From the NCBI GenBank assembly GCA_013042035.1, contig JABDQX010000273.1, positions 1-12,816 on the forward strand: 12,816 nt of DNA, in the 5' to 3' direction. The notes beneath the pieces are model-generated. The model saw only the letters and a list, made by a program, of their open reading frames with translations, did not search any database and had not been told where the DNA came from. Positions 4,955 through 11,767 of this stretch are shown here, piece by piece. This DNA is from Gammaproteobacteria bacterium. GTDB taxonomy: Bacteria; Pseudomonadota; Gammaproteobacteria; HK1. Every line of letters begins with the position of its first letter. Position 1 is the stretch's first letter. A program made the translations under genes and the position numbers.

Positions 4955-5911
4955 ATGATTTTCTCACGAATTTTGGGGACGGGGGGATATTTGCCGGAAC
5001 GTGTTGTTACGAATGCCGAATTGGAAGAAAGCGTTGCAACCTCCGATCAATGGATATGGGAACGAACAGGTATTCGTAAACGCCACTTGGTGTCGGGTGA
5101 AGAAACGACATCGGTTATGGCTGAAAGGGCGGCTCGTTCCGCTATCGAAGCAGCGGGGATCGATGCTAACGACATTGATTTGATCGTGCTTGCCACCACT
5201 ACGCCGGATCGTATCTATCCTGCGGCGGCTTGTCGGGTGCAAGCTAGGCTCGGTATAAAGGATTGCCCGGCATTCGATGTTCAAGCAGTATGCACGGGCT
5301 TTATCTACGGGCTTAGCATCGCTGATCAGTTTATCCGTACCAAGTCAGCAACCTGTGCGCTTGTGATAGGGGCGGATGCGAATTCCAAGATTCTGGACTG
5401 GTCCGATCGGCGTACTTGCGTGCTTTTTGGCGATGGAGGCGGCGCGGTGGTACTAGGTGCCAGCGAAAAACCGGGAATTTTGTCCAGTCACTTGCATGCG
5501 GATGGGCGCTACGAACAACTGCTGTATGTGGAAGGTGGTGTATTCCATGGATACGACCAGCCGGCCAGTGTGAAGATGCAGGGGGGTGAGGTTTTCAAGG
5601 TTGCCGTTCGGACGTTAAGTCGCATCGTCGACGAAACGCTTGCTGCAAATAATCTTGAAAAGAAGGATCTGGACTGGCTTATCCCGCATCAGGCCAATAT
5701 CAGAATTATTTCCGCGACCGCGAAAAAATTGGGATTGCCCATGGATCAGGTAATCGTAACCGTTGAAGATCATGGCAATACATCGGCCGCTTCTGTCCCA
5801 TTGGCACTTGACGTTGCCGTGCGTGACGGTAGAATCAAGCGCGATCAGATCGTGCTTCTGGAAGCCTTCGGTGGTGGATTTACTTGGGGTTCTGCTCTGA
5901 TTCAGTACTAG
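4955..5911 (+). CDS. fabH: 3-oxoacyl-ACP synthase III FabH
   Basis: 318-residue ketoacyl-ACP synthase III that condenses acetyl-CoA with malonyl-ACP to start fatty-acid synthesis. The full Cys-His-Asn triad is present: Cys113 in AVCTGFIYGL, His245 in IPHQANIRI and Asn275 in EDHGNTSAAS. The N terminus ILGTGGYLPERVVTN and the C-terminal LLEAFGGGFTWGSALI are typical. The ATG at 4955 was chosen over an in-frame GTG at 4913 because TAGGAGG lies 7 bases upstream and the shorter protein has the family's usual length. It is 171 bp after plsX, looser than in E. coli. FabH needs malonyl-ACP, but the gene for the transacylase that makes it (fabD) is not next to it here. Confidence 0.97.
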   Translation: MIFSRILGTGGYLPERVVTNAELEESVATSDQWIWERTGIRKRHLVSGEETTSVMAERAARSAIEAAGIDANDIDLIVLATTTPDRIYPAAACRVQARLGIKDCPAFDVQAVCTGFIYGLSIADQFIRTKSATCALVIGADANSKILDWSDRRTCVLFGDGGGAVVLGASEKPGILSSHLHADGRYEQLLYVEGGVFHGYDQPASVKMQGGEVFKVAVRTLSRIVDETLAANNLEKKDLDWLIPHQANIRIISATAKKLGLPMDQVIVTVEDHGNTSAASVPLALDVAVRDGRIKRDQIVLLEAFGGGFTWGSALIQY

Positions 5912-6087
5912 GATTGCGTTGAGGGTGCTTGGGTTGATGCCCGTATTTGCACGTGCCATTGACGGTATACATGTTGACTAGTTTGTCGTGATTCGCTAGA
6001 TTGCCTCCCCCGTTGCACGGAGCGGAATGGTTAAGCTGGCAATTGTTGTATATATCGGGAAAAGTTTCCAAGGTTATTGATAATCCT

Positions 6088-6115
6088 TTTGCACCATAAG
6101 CGGGGCCATATAATT
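6088..6115 (+). promoter_or_regulatory. Predicted promoter for fabG
   Basis: An exact TATAAT (6110-6115) follows the weak -35 TTTTGC (6088-6093) by 16 bases. It lies about 140 bp before the fabG ATG. Placed in the gap left by fabD, it would let fabG and the genes after it be transcribed apart from fabH. Confidence 0.4.
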
Positions 6116-6160
6116 TACGCATCGGAAAAACGAAAATCCTGGAAAATCTGATGCGCGAAT

Positions 6161-6185
6161 CAAGGCCCAGCCCCTTTCGGCCTTG
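6161..6185 (+). repeat. Inverted repeat in the fabH-fabG gap
   Basis: CAAGGCC (6161-6167) and GGCCTTG (6179-6185) are exact 7-bp arms around an 11-base loop. No T-run follows, so it is not an obvious intrinsic terminator. It would lie in the fabG leader if the 6110 promoter is used. Confidence 0.35.
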
Positions 6186-6254
6186 GCGCGAAGCGCTAAT
6201 ATGTTCTGCAAAGCGGGGTTATTTCGAATCCGGGTGATTGAGGGAGATCGACAC

Positions 6255-6998
6255 ATGAGTCTTACGGGCGAAATCGCCTTAGTTACTGGAGCAAGCCGCG
6301 GGATTGGTCAGGCTATTGCTCTTGCGTTGGGAAGTCAGGGCGCTACGGTTGTCGGTACCGCTACGACTGACAATGGCGCGTCCGGTGTTACCCGGCTTCT
6401 GACGGAACGTGGTATTAAAGGGCATGGCGAGATATTGAATGTGGCGGACAATGAGTCTGTCGATGCGTTGTTTTCCCGTCTTGGCACTGATACGCTGTTC
6501 CCTACGATTCTTGTCAATAATGCGGGTATGACCCGTGATAACTTATTATCTCGAATGAAAGAAGAAGAGTGGGATTCGGTCATTAACACCAATCTCACGT
6601 CTTTATACCGGATGTGTCGTGTTTGTGCTCGCTCCATGAGCAAGGCGCGAAAGGGACGTATTATCAATATTACCTCGATAGTCGGTGCGACCGGCAATCC
6701 GGGTCAAACGAACTATTGCGCCGCCAAAGCGGGTATTGTTGGTTTTACTAAGGCGCTTGCCCGTGAGGTTGGTGCGCGGGGAGTTACAGTTAATGCGGTG
6801 GCTCCCGGTCTTATTGATACCGATTTGGTGGCAAAACTATCGCCGCAGCAGCGAGAAATGATTATAAATCAGATACCTCTGGGCCGGATTGGGTATGCGG
6901 AGGATGTGGCAGCTGCAGTGGTATACTTGGCTTCCCCTGGAGCTACCTACGTTACTGGGGAAACGCTGCATGTAAATGGTGGCATGTATATGGGATAG
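6255..6998 (+). CDS. fabG: 3-oxoacyl-ACP reductase FabG
   Basis: 247-residue short-chain dehydrogenase that reduces 3-oxoacyl-ACP with NADPH in each elongation round. The Rossmann motif TGASRGIG is at 11-18, NNAG at 88-91, and the catalytic Ser141, Tyr154 and Lys158 lie in ITSIVG and NYCAAKAG. VAPGLIDTD and the C-terminal VTGETLHVNGGMYM are typical of FabG. The ATG at 6255 was chosen because GAGGGAG lies 7 bases upstream and the N terminus then matches the family; an upstream in-frame extension to 6183 does not. It follows the fabD-less gap and precedes acpP by 250 bp. Confidence 0.97.
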   Translation: MSLTGEIALVTGASRGIGQAIALALGSQGATVVGTATTDNGASGVTRLLTERGIKGHGEILNVADNESVDALFSRLGTDTLFPTILVNNAGMTRDNLLSRMKEEEWDSVINTNLTSLYRMCRVCARSMSKARKGRIINITSIVGATGNPGQTNYCAAKAGIVGFTKALAREVGARGVTVNAVAPGLIDTDLVAKLSPQQREMIINQIPLGRIGYAEDVAAAVVYLASPGATYVTGETLHVNGGMYMG

Positions 6999-7067
6999 CC
7001 TGATAAGCTGCACCCAAGTCATTGTCTCATTACTTTTACTAGTTATTATTGGGAACACGGGTAGGTT

Positions 7068-7100
7068 GGCACTTTAAGCATTAAATCTCTAAAATGTGCC
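7068..7100 (+). repeat. Hairpin in the fabG-acpP gap
   Basis: GGCAC-TTTA (7068-7076) can pair with TAAA-(AT)-GTGCC (7090-7100), nine base pairs with a 2-base bulge and a 13-base loop. No T-run follows directly. It may protect mRNA ends or mark processing between fabG and acpP. Confidence 0.3.
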
Positions 7101-7137
7101 GAGGCGGCTCCCGATAAAGTCTAGTGGAATTTTTACG

Positions 7138-7170
7138 AGCCTAAGTTCTCTTTGCAATTCGAGGCTTTTT
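7138..7170 (+). terminator. Weak intrinsic terminator or attenuator before acpP
   Basis: AGCCT (7138-7142) and AGGCT (7162-7166) form a 5-bp stem with a 19-base loop, and the stem runs straight into TTTTT (7166-7170). The stem is short, so at best partial termination is expected. It overlaps the -35 box of the acpP promoter candidate. Confidence 0.22.
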
Positions 7171-7179
7171 CAATAAACT
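7152..7179 (+). promoter_or_regulatory. Predicted acpP promoter
   Basis: TTGCAA (7152-7157) and TAAACT (7174-7179) are separated by 16 bases, about 70 bp before the acpP ATG. ACP is needed in much larger amounts than FabG, and acpP has its own promoter in E. coli, so a separate promoter in this 250-bp gap is reasonable. Confidence 0.35.
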
Positions 7180-7248
7180 AGCGAAGCTTACTGGTGAGAG
7201 GCCCTTGGGCTTGACACCACACCGCTTGCAAGTAGAGGAACATTTCGC

Positions 7249-7485
7249 ATGAGTAGTGTTGAAGAACGTGTCAAAAAAATCATCGCAGATCAGCTTGGGG
7301 TTAAAGAGGAAGATGTGGTCGATGATGCCTCTTTTGTCGATGATCTAGGGGCTGATTCTCTTGATACCGTAGAGTTGGTGATGTCTTTGGAAGAGGAATT
7401 CGGCTGCGAGATTCCCGACGAGGAGGCCGAGAAAATTACCACGGTCAAGGCGGCGATAGCTTATATCAATGCTCATCCGAAATAG
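7249..7485 (+). CDS. acpP: Acyl carrier protein
   Basis: 78-residue acidic four-helix carrier of fatty-acid intermediates. Ser37 in GADSLDTVELVM is the site for 4'-phosphopantetheine. Length, N terminus (SSVEERVKKIIADQLGV) and the C-terminal IAYINAHPK match bacterial ACP almost without gaps. AGAGGAA lies 8 bases before the ATG, a strong site fitting high expression. It partners with FabH, FabG, FabF and PlsX encoded around it. Gaps of 250 and 266 bp on its two sides suggest control apart from its neighbours. Confidence 0.98.
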   Translation: MSSVEERVKKIIADQLGVKEEDVVDDASFVDDLGADSLDTVELVMSLEEEFGCEIPDEEAEKITTVKAAIAYINAHPK

Positions 7486-7511
7486 GATTCCAGGGTAATT
7501 TAGTAAGGTCA

Positions 7512-7584
7512 AGCTCGCCTTTGTCGCATTTTTCTGCAAAAATCTGTAACCTGCAAAGGTTATGATGGCGCGAGTAGGCGAGCT
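7512..7584 (+). ncRNA. Candidate structured RNA element between acpP and fabF
   Basis: Exact 9-base outer arms AGCTCGCCT (7512-7520) and AGGCGAGCT (7576-7584) enclose two smaller perfect hairpins: ATTTTT-ctgc-AAAAAT (7528-7543) and TAACCT-gcaa-AGGTTA (7547-7562). Together they make a three-way junction. A competing pairing, CCTTTG (7518-7523) with CAAAGG (7554-7559), would disrupt both the outer stem and the second hairpin, as in switching leaders. I do not recognise a known riboswitch. It lies 27 bp after the acpP stop and about 170 bp before fabF. The inverted repeats are directly visible; the RNA role is inferred, and a minus-strand RNA or DNA-binding sites are alternatives. Confidence 0.4.
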
Positions 7585-7662
7585 GCGGATTTTCCATCGT
7601 CAGGCACAAACATTCATAGTGGCTGGCGGAGAAATGCATGGAAAGCCGCACATAAATAACAG

Positions 7663-7678
7663 GTCGGTAAAAACCGGC
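7663..7678 (+). repeat. Small hairpin upstream of fabF
   Basis: GTCGGT-AAAA-ACCGGC forms a 6-bp stem (one G-U pair) with an AAAA tetraloop, about 75 bp before the fabF start and in the same leader region as the branched element at 7512-7584. Confidence 0.3.
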
Positions 7679-7751
7679 ATGGGGCAACTGGCAAAAGAGA
7701 TGTGCGCATGAAATTCGTTACACATGCTCTTTGCCTTTTTCTAGGAGTCTT

Positions 7752-8990
7752 GTGTTGAGACGACGTATTGTGATTACAGGCCTGGGGATGGTTACGCCCG
7801 TCGGCAATAATGTAAAGGATTCCTGGGAAAACATTCTGAATGGGCAAAGTGGAATTGCCATCGTTGATGAATTTAATTCCGAGGAATTCCCAAGCCGTAT
7901 CGGTGGGCGTATTCGCGATCTTGATCTATCCCCTTATATGTCGCCGAAAGAAGCCCGGAAGATGGATCCATTTATCCACTACGGATTCGCGGCCAGCATA
8001 CAGGCCATTGAAGATGCCGGTCTTACCATAACGGAAGAGAATAGCGAGCGAGTGGGTATCGCTATTGGATCCGGGATCGGTGGTTTACGAGGGTTTGAGA
8101 AAGGCTATAGTGATTATCTCAAGGGAGGCCCTCGAAAGGTTTCTCCGTTCTTGGTGCCAAGTATTATCATCAACATGGTGGGGGGTAATCTATCCATCAG
8201 GTATGGTATCAAGGGACCAAACTATGCCATTTCCACAGCCTGTTCCACGGGTCTTCATAATATCGGCGATGCGGCGCGTATGATTGAGCGTGGCGATGTC
8301 GATGTCATGATTGCGGGGGGCGCGGAGATGGGTACATGCCCAACCGATTTCTGTGGATTCGCGGCAGCGCGGGCTTTGTCTACGCGTAACGATGAACCGG
8401 AGAAGGCAAGCCGTCCATGGGATAAGGATCGAGATGGATTTGTATTGTCCGATGGGGCTGGCGTGGTCGTGTTGGAAGCGTTGGATACCGCGCAGGCGCG
8501 GGGAGCCAATATATATGCCGAGGTGGCCGGGTTTGCAATGAACGCCGATGCGTTTCATATAACATTGCCACCGGATGACGCGAGAGGTGCCAAGCGTTGC
8601 ATAGAGCTTTGCCTCAAGGACGCGGGTATGAATCCGGAGGATATTAATTATGTAAATGCTCACGGTACATCCACGCCCGCTGGTGATTTGGCCGAGACCC
8701 GGGCGCTTAAAGGTGCCTTTGGAGAGCATGCTTATAAGCTGGCCATAAGCTCCACTAAGTCCATGGTCGGACATATGCTGGGAGCAGCTGGTAGCGTTGA
8801 GTTGATCTGTAACGTTTTGGCCTTGCGCGATCAAGTGGCCCCGCCCACTATCAATCTTGATGCACCGAGTGATGGATGTGATCTCGATTATGTGCCGAAG
8901 GTAGCCCGCGAAGTAAAAATGGATGCCAATTTGAGTAACTCATTTGGTTTCGGTGGCACGAATGGGACAATGATTCTGAAGCGCATGTGA
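7752..8990 (+). CDS. fabF: 3-oxoacyl-ACP synthase II FabF
   Basis: 412-residue elongating ketoacyl-ACP synthase that condenses acyl-ACP with malonyl-ACP. The Cys-His-His set is complete: Cys164 in STACSTG, His304 in NAHGTSTPAGD and His341 in MVGHMLGAAG, with Lys336 in STKSM. The gating loop SFGFGGTNG is near the C terminus. There is no ATG start. GTG at 7752 is preferred because it gives the same residue numbering as E. coli FabF. TTG at 7755 is also possible, since AGGAG (7743-7747) is 4 bases from the GTG and 7 from the TTG. The gene ends 62 bp before a strong terminator, so it is last in the fatty-acid cluster; pabC and mltG do not follow it as in E. coli. Confidence 0.96.
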   Translation: MLRRRIVITGLGMVTPVGNNVKDSWENILNGQSGIAIVDEFNSEEFPSRIGGRIRDLDLSPYMSPKEARKMDPFIHYGFAASIQAIEDAGLTITEENSERVGIAIGSGIGGLRGFEKGYSDYLKGGPRKVSPFLVPSIIINMVGGNLSIRYGIKGPNYAISTACSTGLHNIGDAARMIERGDVDVMIAGGAEMGTCPTDFCGFAAARALSTRNDEPEKASRPWDKDRDGFVLSDGAGVVVLEALDTAQARGANIYAEVAGFAMNADAFHITLPPDDARGAKRCIELCLKDAGMNPEDINYVNAHGTSTPAGDLAETRALKGAFGEHAYKLAISSTKSMVGHMLGAAGSVELICNVLALRDQVAPPTINLDAPSDGCDLDYVPKVAREVKMDANLSNSFGFGGTNGTMILKRM

Positions 8991-9052
8991 TTCCATATTG
9001 TTGGGAAAGTCGCGTTTCCTGAATTTTCCCTGTGCCTTACAACGGGCACTAG

Positions 9053-9099
9053 GTAAAAACCATAAAGGCTCCACTCCGTGGGGCCTTTATGGTTTTTAC
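9053..9099. terminator. Strong, probably bidirectional terminator after fabF
   Basis: Exact 17-bp arms 9053-9069 and 9083-9099 are continued by a T-G wobble and CCAC/GTGG around a 3-base loop, giving a stem of about 22 bp. The base of the stem is AAAAACC...GGTTTTT, supplying a T-run for either strand. It ends the fab cluster. The stem finishes 10 bp before the ATG of the next gene. Confidence 0.85.
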
Positions 9100-9109
9100 A
9101 GGCAAAGTT

Positions 9110-9910
9110 ATGATGAATACCGTCCAAGTTCCTTCCCCCTCTCCCAATGAGCAAGTCTTGCTTTACCGCGCCGAGCGAGGCGTAGCCACACTAACGCTAA
9201 ACCGGCCAAGGCAATACAACGCACTGTCGGAAACACTCCTGACCGCGCTTCAAACAGCCCTGGATGACATAGCGGAGAATCGGGATATTCGTGTGGTTGT
9301 GCTTGCCGGTAATGGACAGGCATTTTGTTCCGGTCACGATCTAAAGGAGATGCGTGCCAATTCGAATGGTAAGTCTCCGGATCGCAAATACTACGAGGTT
9401 TTGTTTCAGCGGTGCGCTCGGATGATGATGCGTATCGTTCGGTTGCCACAACCGGTCATTGCGCGTGTTCATGGACTTACTACGGCGGCAGGCTGCCAAT
9501 TGGTTGCCGCCTGCGATCTTGCGATTGCGGTCGAGACGGCCAGATTCGCTGTATCCGGGATCAATCTGGGGTTATTTTGCAGTACACCGGCGGTTGCTTT
9601 AACCCGGAACATTCTTCGTAAACAGGCATTCGAAATGCTTATTACGGGTGAGTTTGTTGATGCAAATACGGCTATGAGGTATGGCCTTGTCAATCGAGTT
9701 GTGCCCTCTGAGGCATTGGATGAGGGTGTAGGCAATTTTGTGAATAGCATTATCAGTAAATCACCCATCGCCGTTGAGATGGGTAAAAGGATGTTTTATA
9801 AGCAATTCTCCTACGATCTGGAAGCGGCCTATGAATATGCGAGTCATGTCATGGCCGACAATATGATGACCGAGGATGCAGTGAAAGGAATCGATGGTTT
9901 TCTCGGATGA
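9110..9910 (+). CDS. Enoyl-CoA hydratase/isomerase family protein, ECHDC3-like
   Basis: 266-residue crotonase-fold protein resembling human ECHDC3 and its bacterial relatives. Shared segments are FCSGHDLKEM (72-81, first oxyanion-hole region), GLTTAAGCQLVAACD (122-136, second) and GINLGLFCSTPAVAL (150-164). The two glutamates that activate water in classical enoyl-CoA hydratase (Glu144 and Glu164 of the rat enzyme) correspond to Gln130 and Gly150 here, so ordinary hydratase activity is doubtful; the substrate is unknown. The C terminus stops at GIDGFLG, a few residues short of the usual end. A frame open upstream to 9089 runs into the terminator stem, so ATG 9110 (or 9113) is chosen; only AGG near 9100-9102 resembles a ribosome binding site. 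It converges on leuB across 56 bp. Confidence 0.87.
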   Translation: MMNTVQVPSPSPNEQVLLYRAERGVATLTLNRPRQYNALSETLLTALQTALDDIAENRDIRVVVLAGNGQAFCSGHDLKEMRANSNGKSPDRKYYEVLFQRCARMMMRIVRLPQPVIARVHGLTTAAGCQLVAACDLAIAVETARFAVSGINLGLFCSTPAVALTRNILRKQAFEMLITGEFVDANTAMRYGLVNRVVPSEALDEGVGNFVNSIISKSPIAVEMGKRMFYKQFSYDLEAAYEYASHVMADNMMTEDAVKGIDGFLG

Positions 9911-9966
9911 TTTTACTGCCTCGATTCCCCGCTTTTGCAGCCGATACCACTTTAACCAGACACGCT

Positions 9967-11055
9967 CTAAGTTATCGTCAGCGATAAGGCCGCTGTCACG
10001 GCATCTCCCATTTCGTTTGTACCCACAGTGCGGTCATTCGAAGTGGCGATATCCACGGTCCGCAATCCCTGCGCCAATACACGATTTACCGCTGCCTCAA
10101 TATGCTCGGCAAGCTTGGCTTCTTCCAGGGAATAGCGCAACATCATAGCTGTTGACAGGATCGTCGCCAGGGGATTGGCAATGTTTTTACCGGCAAGATC
10201 CGGTGCCGATCCATGGATGGGTTCGTATAGCCCTTTGCCGGATTCATCCAGTGAGGCCGAGGGTAGCATACCGATGGAGCCGGTCAGCATGGCTGCCAGA
10301 TCGGATAGGATATCGCCGAACATATTGGAGGTCACGATGACGTCGAATTGCTTTGGCGTGAGAACGAGCTGCATGGCGGCGTTGTCCACATAGAGGTGGG
10401 AAAGCGCCACGTCCGGGTATTCTCCCGCAACATTTTCGGCAACCTCCCGCCACAGTCCACTGACCTCAAGTACGTTGGCTTTGTCTACGGAACAAACACG
10501 CCGGTTACGCCGTCGGGCGATATCGAAGGCAACACGGCAAATCCGCGCAATCTCGGATTCCCGGTATACCATAGTATTGAAACCCTCTCGCTCGCCTTGT
10601 TCCGTGGTACGAATGCCGCGGGGCATGCCGAAGTAGATGCCGCCGGTAAGTTCTCGCACGATCATCAGATCGAGACCTGACACGACATCGGGTTTCAGGG
10701 TGGAGGCTTCGGCAAGGTGTGGATGCAATACTGCGGGGCGGAGATTGGCGAAAACACCCAATTCGGAACGAATACCCAACAACCCACGCTCCGGGCGCAG
10801 GTGTCGCTCCAGCTTATCCCATTTCGGCCCACCGATAGCACCCAGGAGAACCGCGTCGGCTTCCCGGGCCAACGCCAGGGTTTCTTCGGGCAGTGGGGTT
10901 CCGTGAGCATCCACGGCGCATCCCCCAATCGGAGCATATTCTAGTCGAACGTCCAGTTTCCCCGTGGCGCGCAAGGCGTTCAAAATCTTTTCCGCCTGTG
11001 CGATGACCTCGGGACCTATGCCGTCTCCGGGCAATAGAAGTATGGTTTTCGTCAT
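9967..11055 (-). CDS. leuB: 3-isopropylmalate dehydrogenase
   Basis: 362-residue NAD-dependent enzyme of leucine synthesis, oxidising and decarboxylating (2R,3S)-3-isopropylmalate. Visible features are GDGIGPE (10-16), substrate arginines Arg96, Arg106 and Arg134, Tyr164 in MVYRESE, Lys192 in SVDKANVLE, the metal-binding aspartates Asp224, Asp248 and Asp252, and the NAD-binding region EPIHGSAPDLAGKNIANP. Length is normal. No Shine-Dalgarno sequence is seen before the ATG (1055 of the local 11 kb: CAT at 11053-11055), and the 50-bp upstream gap is AT-rich. leuA, leuC and leuD are not adjacent; upstream on the same strand lie a pRiA4b-like gene and gcvPB. Confidence 0.97.
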   Translation of the reverse strand: MTKTILLLPGDGIGPEVIAQAEKILNALRATGKLDVRLEYAPIGGCAVDAHGTPLPEETLALAREADAVLLGAIGGPKWDKLERHLRPERGLLGIRSELGVFANLRPAVLHPHLAEASTLKPDVVSGLDLMIVRELTGGIYFGMPRGIRTTEQGEREGFNTMVYRESEIARICRVAFDIARRRNRRVCSVDKANVLEVSGLWREVAENVAGEYPDVALSHLYVDNAAMQLVLTPKQFDVIVTSNMFGDILSDLAAMLTGSIGMLPSASLDESGKGLYEPIHGSAPDLAGKNIANPLATILSTAMMLRYSLEEAKLAEHIEAAVNRVLAQGLRTVDIATSNDRTVGTNEMGDAVTAALSLTIT

Positions 11056-11105
11056 AAAATGGGAACTCTAATGTTAAAATTGATTTTCGCTTGGAATTTA
11101 CCGGA

Positions 11106-11672
11106 TCATTTTCTTGCCAACAACCGATTGACGGACTCAATGTCATAGGCATTGGGATCGAAATCCTCACCAATCCATTCCTTATATCCGTCATGCTCCG
11201 GGTGATCCGGATCGTTGAGCGCCTCCAAGAATTCGTAGTATCCCCATATACCGCCGATATCTTCCGGTGGACAGGCGCCCTTGGCTTTAAGGCACACCGG
11301 TAATTTTACCTTCGGATCGAAGGGCAGGATCTTCTCCAGGGTTATCTTGTGTTCCCAGTCATCTCCGAAATCGTATTCATAGATCATCGATTGCTTTTCT
11401 TCATCGAGAAGCTGGTTGAGCCTGTATTTCGACTCATCGACCGTTTCCTCGAAATCAAACGCGGAATCGAGCTGCTCGGCGCATCCATAATACATGCCGC
11501 CCAAGGTAAATTGATGTAAATGACAATCATCCCACCCCATGACGATCTGCATGATCCTGTGGAGTTTTGGTAGTTTTACTGAACTCTCGACGTGGATGCG
11601 GCGCCAGATGGGCGGTTTGGAACCCTTCAGCGAAATCTTCAATTGATAGATCTTTTTCGGTGTTGTTGGCAT
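11106..11672 (-). CDS. Plasmid pRiA4b ORF-3 family protein
   Basis: 188-residue protein of the pRiA4b ORF-3-like family, whose biochemical role is not established. Family features are the start IYQLKISLKGSKPPIWRRI (residues 8-26), LHRIMQIVMGWDDCHLHQF (37-55), YEYDFGDDWEHKITLE (about 98-113), a C-terminal CPPEDIGGIWGY, and the acidic end HDGYKEWIGEDFDP. It is soluble and acidic, with no signal peptide. GAGGAG lies 5 bases before the ATG, a strong site. It sits 95 bp after gcvPB and 50 bp before leuB on the same strand. The family occurs on plasmids and chromosomes and often near mobile DNA, but no transposase, repeat or integrase is next to it here. Confidence 0.85.
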   Translation of the reverse strand: MPTTPKKIYQLKISLKGSKPPIWRRIHVESSVKLPKLHRIMQIVMGWDDCHLHQFTLGGMYYGCAEQLDSAFDFEETVDESKYRLNQLLDEEKQSMIYEYDFGDDWEHKITLEKILPFDPKVKLPVCLKAKGACPPEDIGGIWGYYEFLEALNDPDHPEHDGYKEWIGEDFDPNAYDIESVNRLLARK

Positions 11673-11767
11673 GTTTACTCCTCGTGGTATACCTCAAGCG
11701 GGCTACCGCTTCGCGACGACCGGGAATTTTCAGACACCCTCTAAAATACAGGCATTAGAAGTGCAAA
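11673..11767. other. gcvPB to pRiA4b-like gene spacer
   Basis: Ninety-five bases with no gene. On the minus strand TTGCAC at the gcvPB end is followed 17 bases later by TAGAGG, a weak promoter-like pair, and GGTATACC (a small palindrome) lies shortly before the GAGGAG site of the pRiA4b-like gene. I see no clear terminator after gcvPB, so read-through into the downstream genes is possible. Confidence 0.3.

Larger units (their letters stand above)
5912..6254. other. 343-bp non-coding gap where fabD is normally found
   Basis: No plausible gene is seen on either strand between fabH and fabG. In the usual cluster this place holds fabD (about 930 bp). I looked for FabD pieces, such as the FPGQGSQ N terminus, the GHSLGE nucleophile motif or a FabD-like C terminus just before fabG, and found none. 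The gap is more AT-rich than its neighbours in its middle part. It contains a dyad (6161-6185) and a TATAAT box (6110-6115), both listed separately. Confidence 0.8.

Noticed and set aside
6183..6254. Upstream in-frame extension of fabG
   Set aside because: The GAGGGAG site and the FabG N-terminal alignment fix the start at 6255.
5880..6256. Two overlapping minus-strand frames (80 and 60 codons) in the fabH-fabG gap
   Set aside because: Neither resembles a known protein or has a convincing ribosome binding site; they were considered as occupants of the fabD position and dropped.
8190..8834. 214-codon open frame on the minus strand inside fabF
   Set aside because: It lies wholly antisense to a complete, well-conserved fabF, has no recognisable domain and looks like low-quality sequence from the opposite strand of a real gene.
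9089..9109. Upstream ATG extension of the ECHDC3-like gene
   Set aside because: These codons lie in the 3' arm of the terminator hairpin and add residues not expected in the family.
11106..11672. pRiA4b-like gene as a sign of an integrated plasmid or mobile element
   Set aside because: No transposase, integrase, terminal repeat or target duplication is visible around it, and the family is also common on chromosomes.
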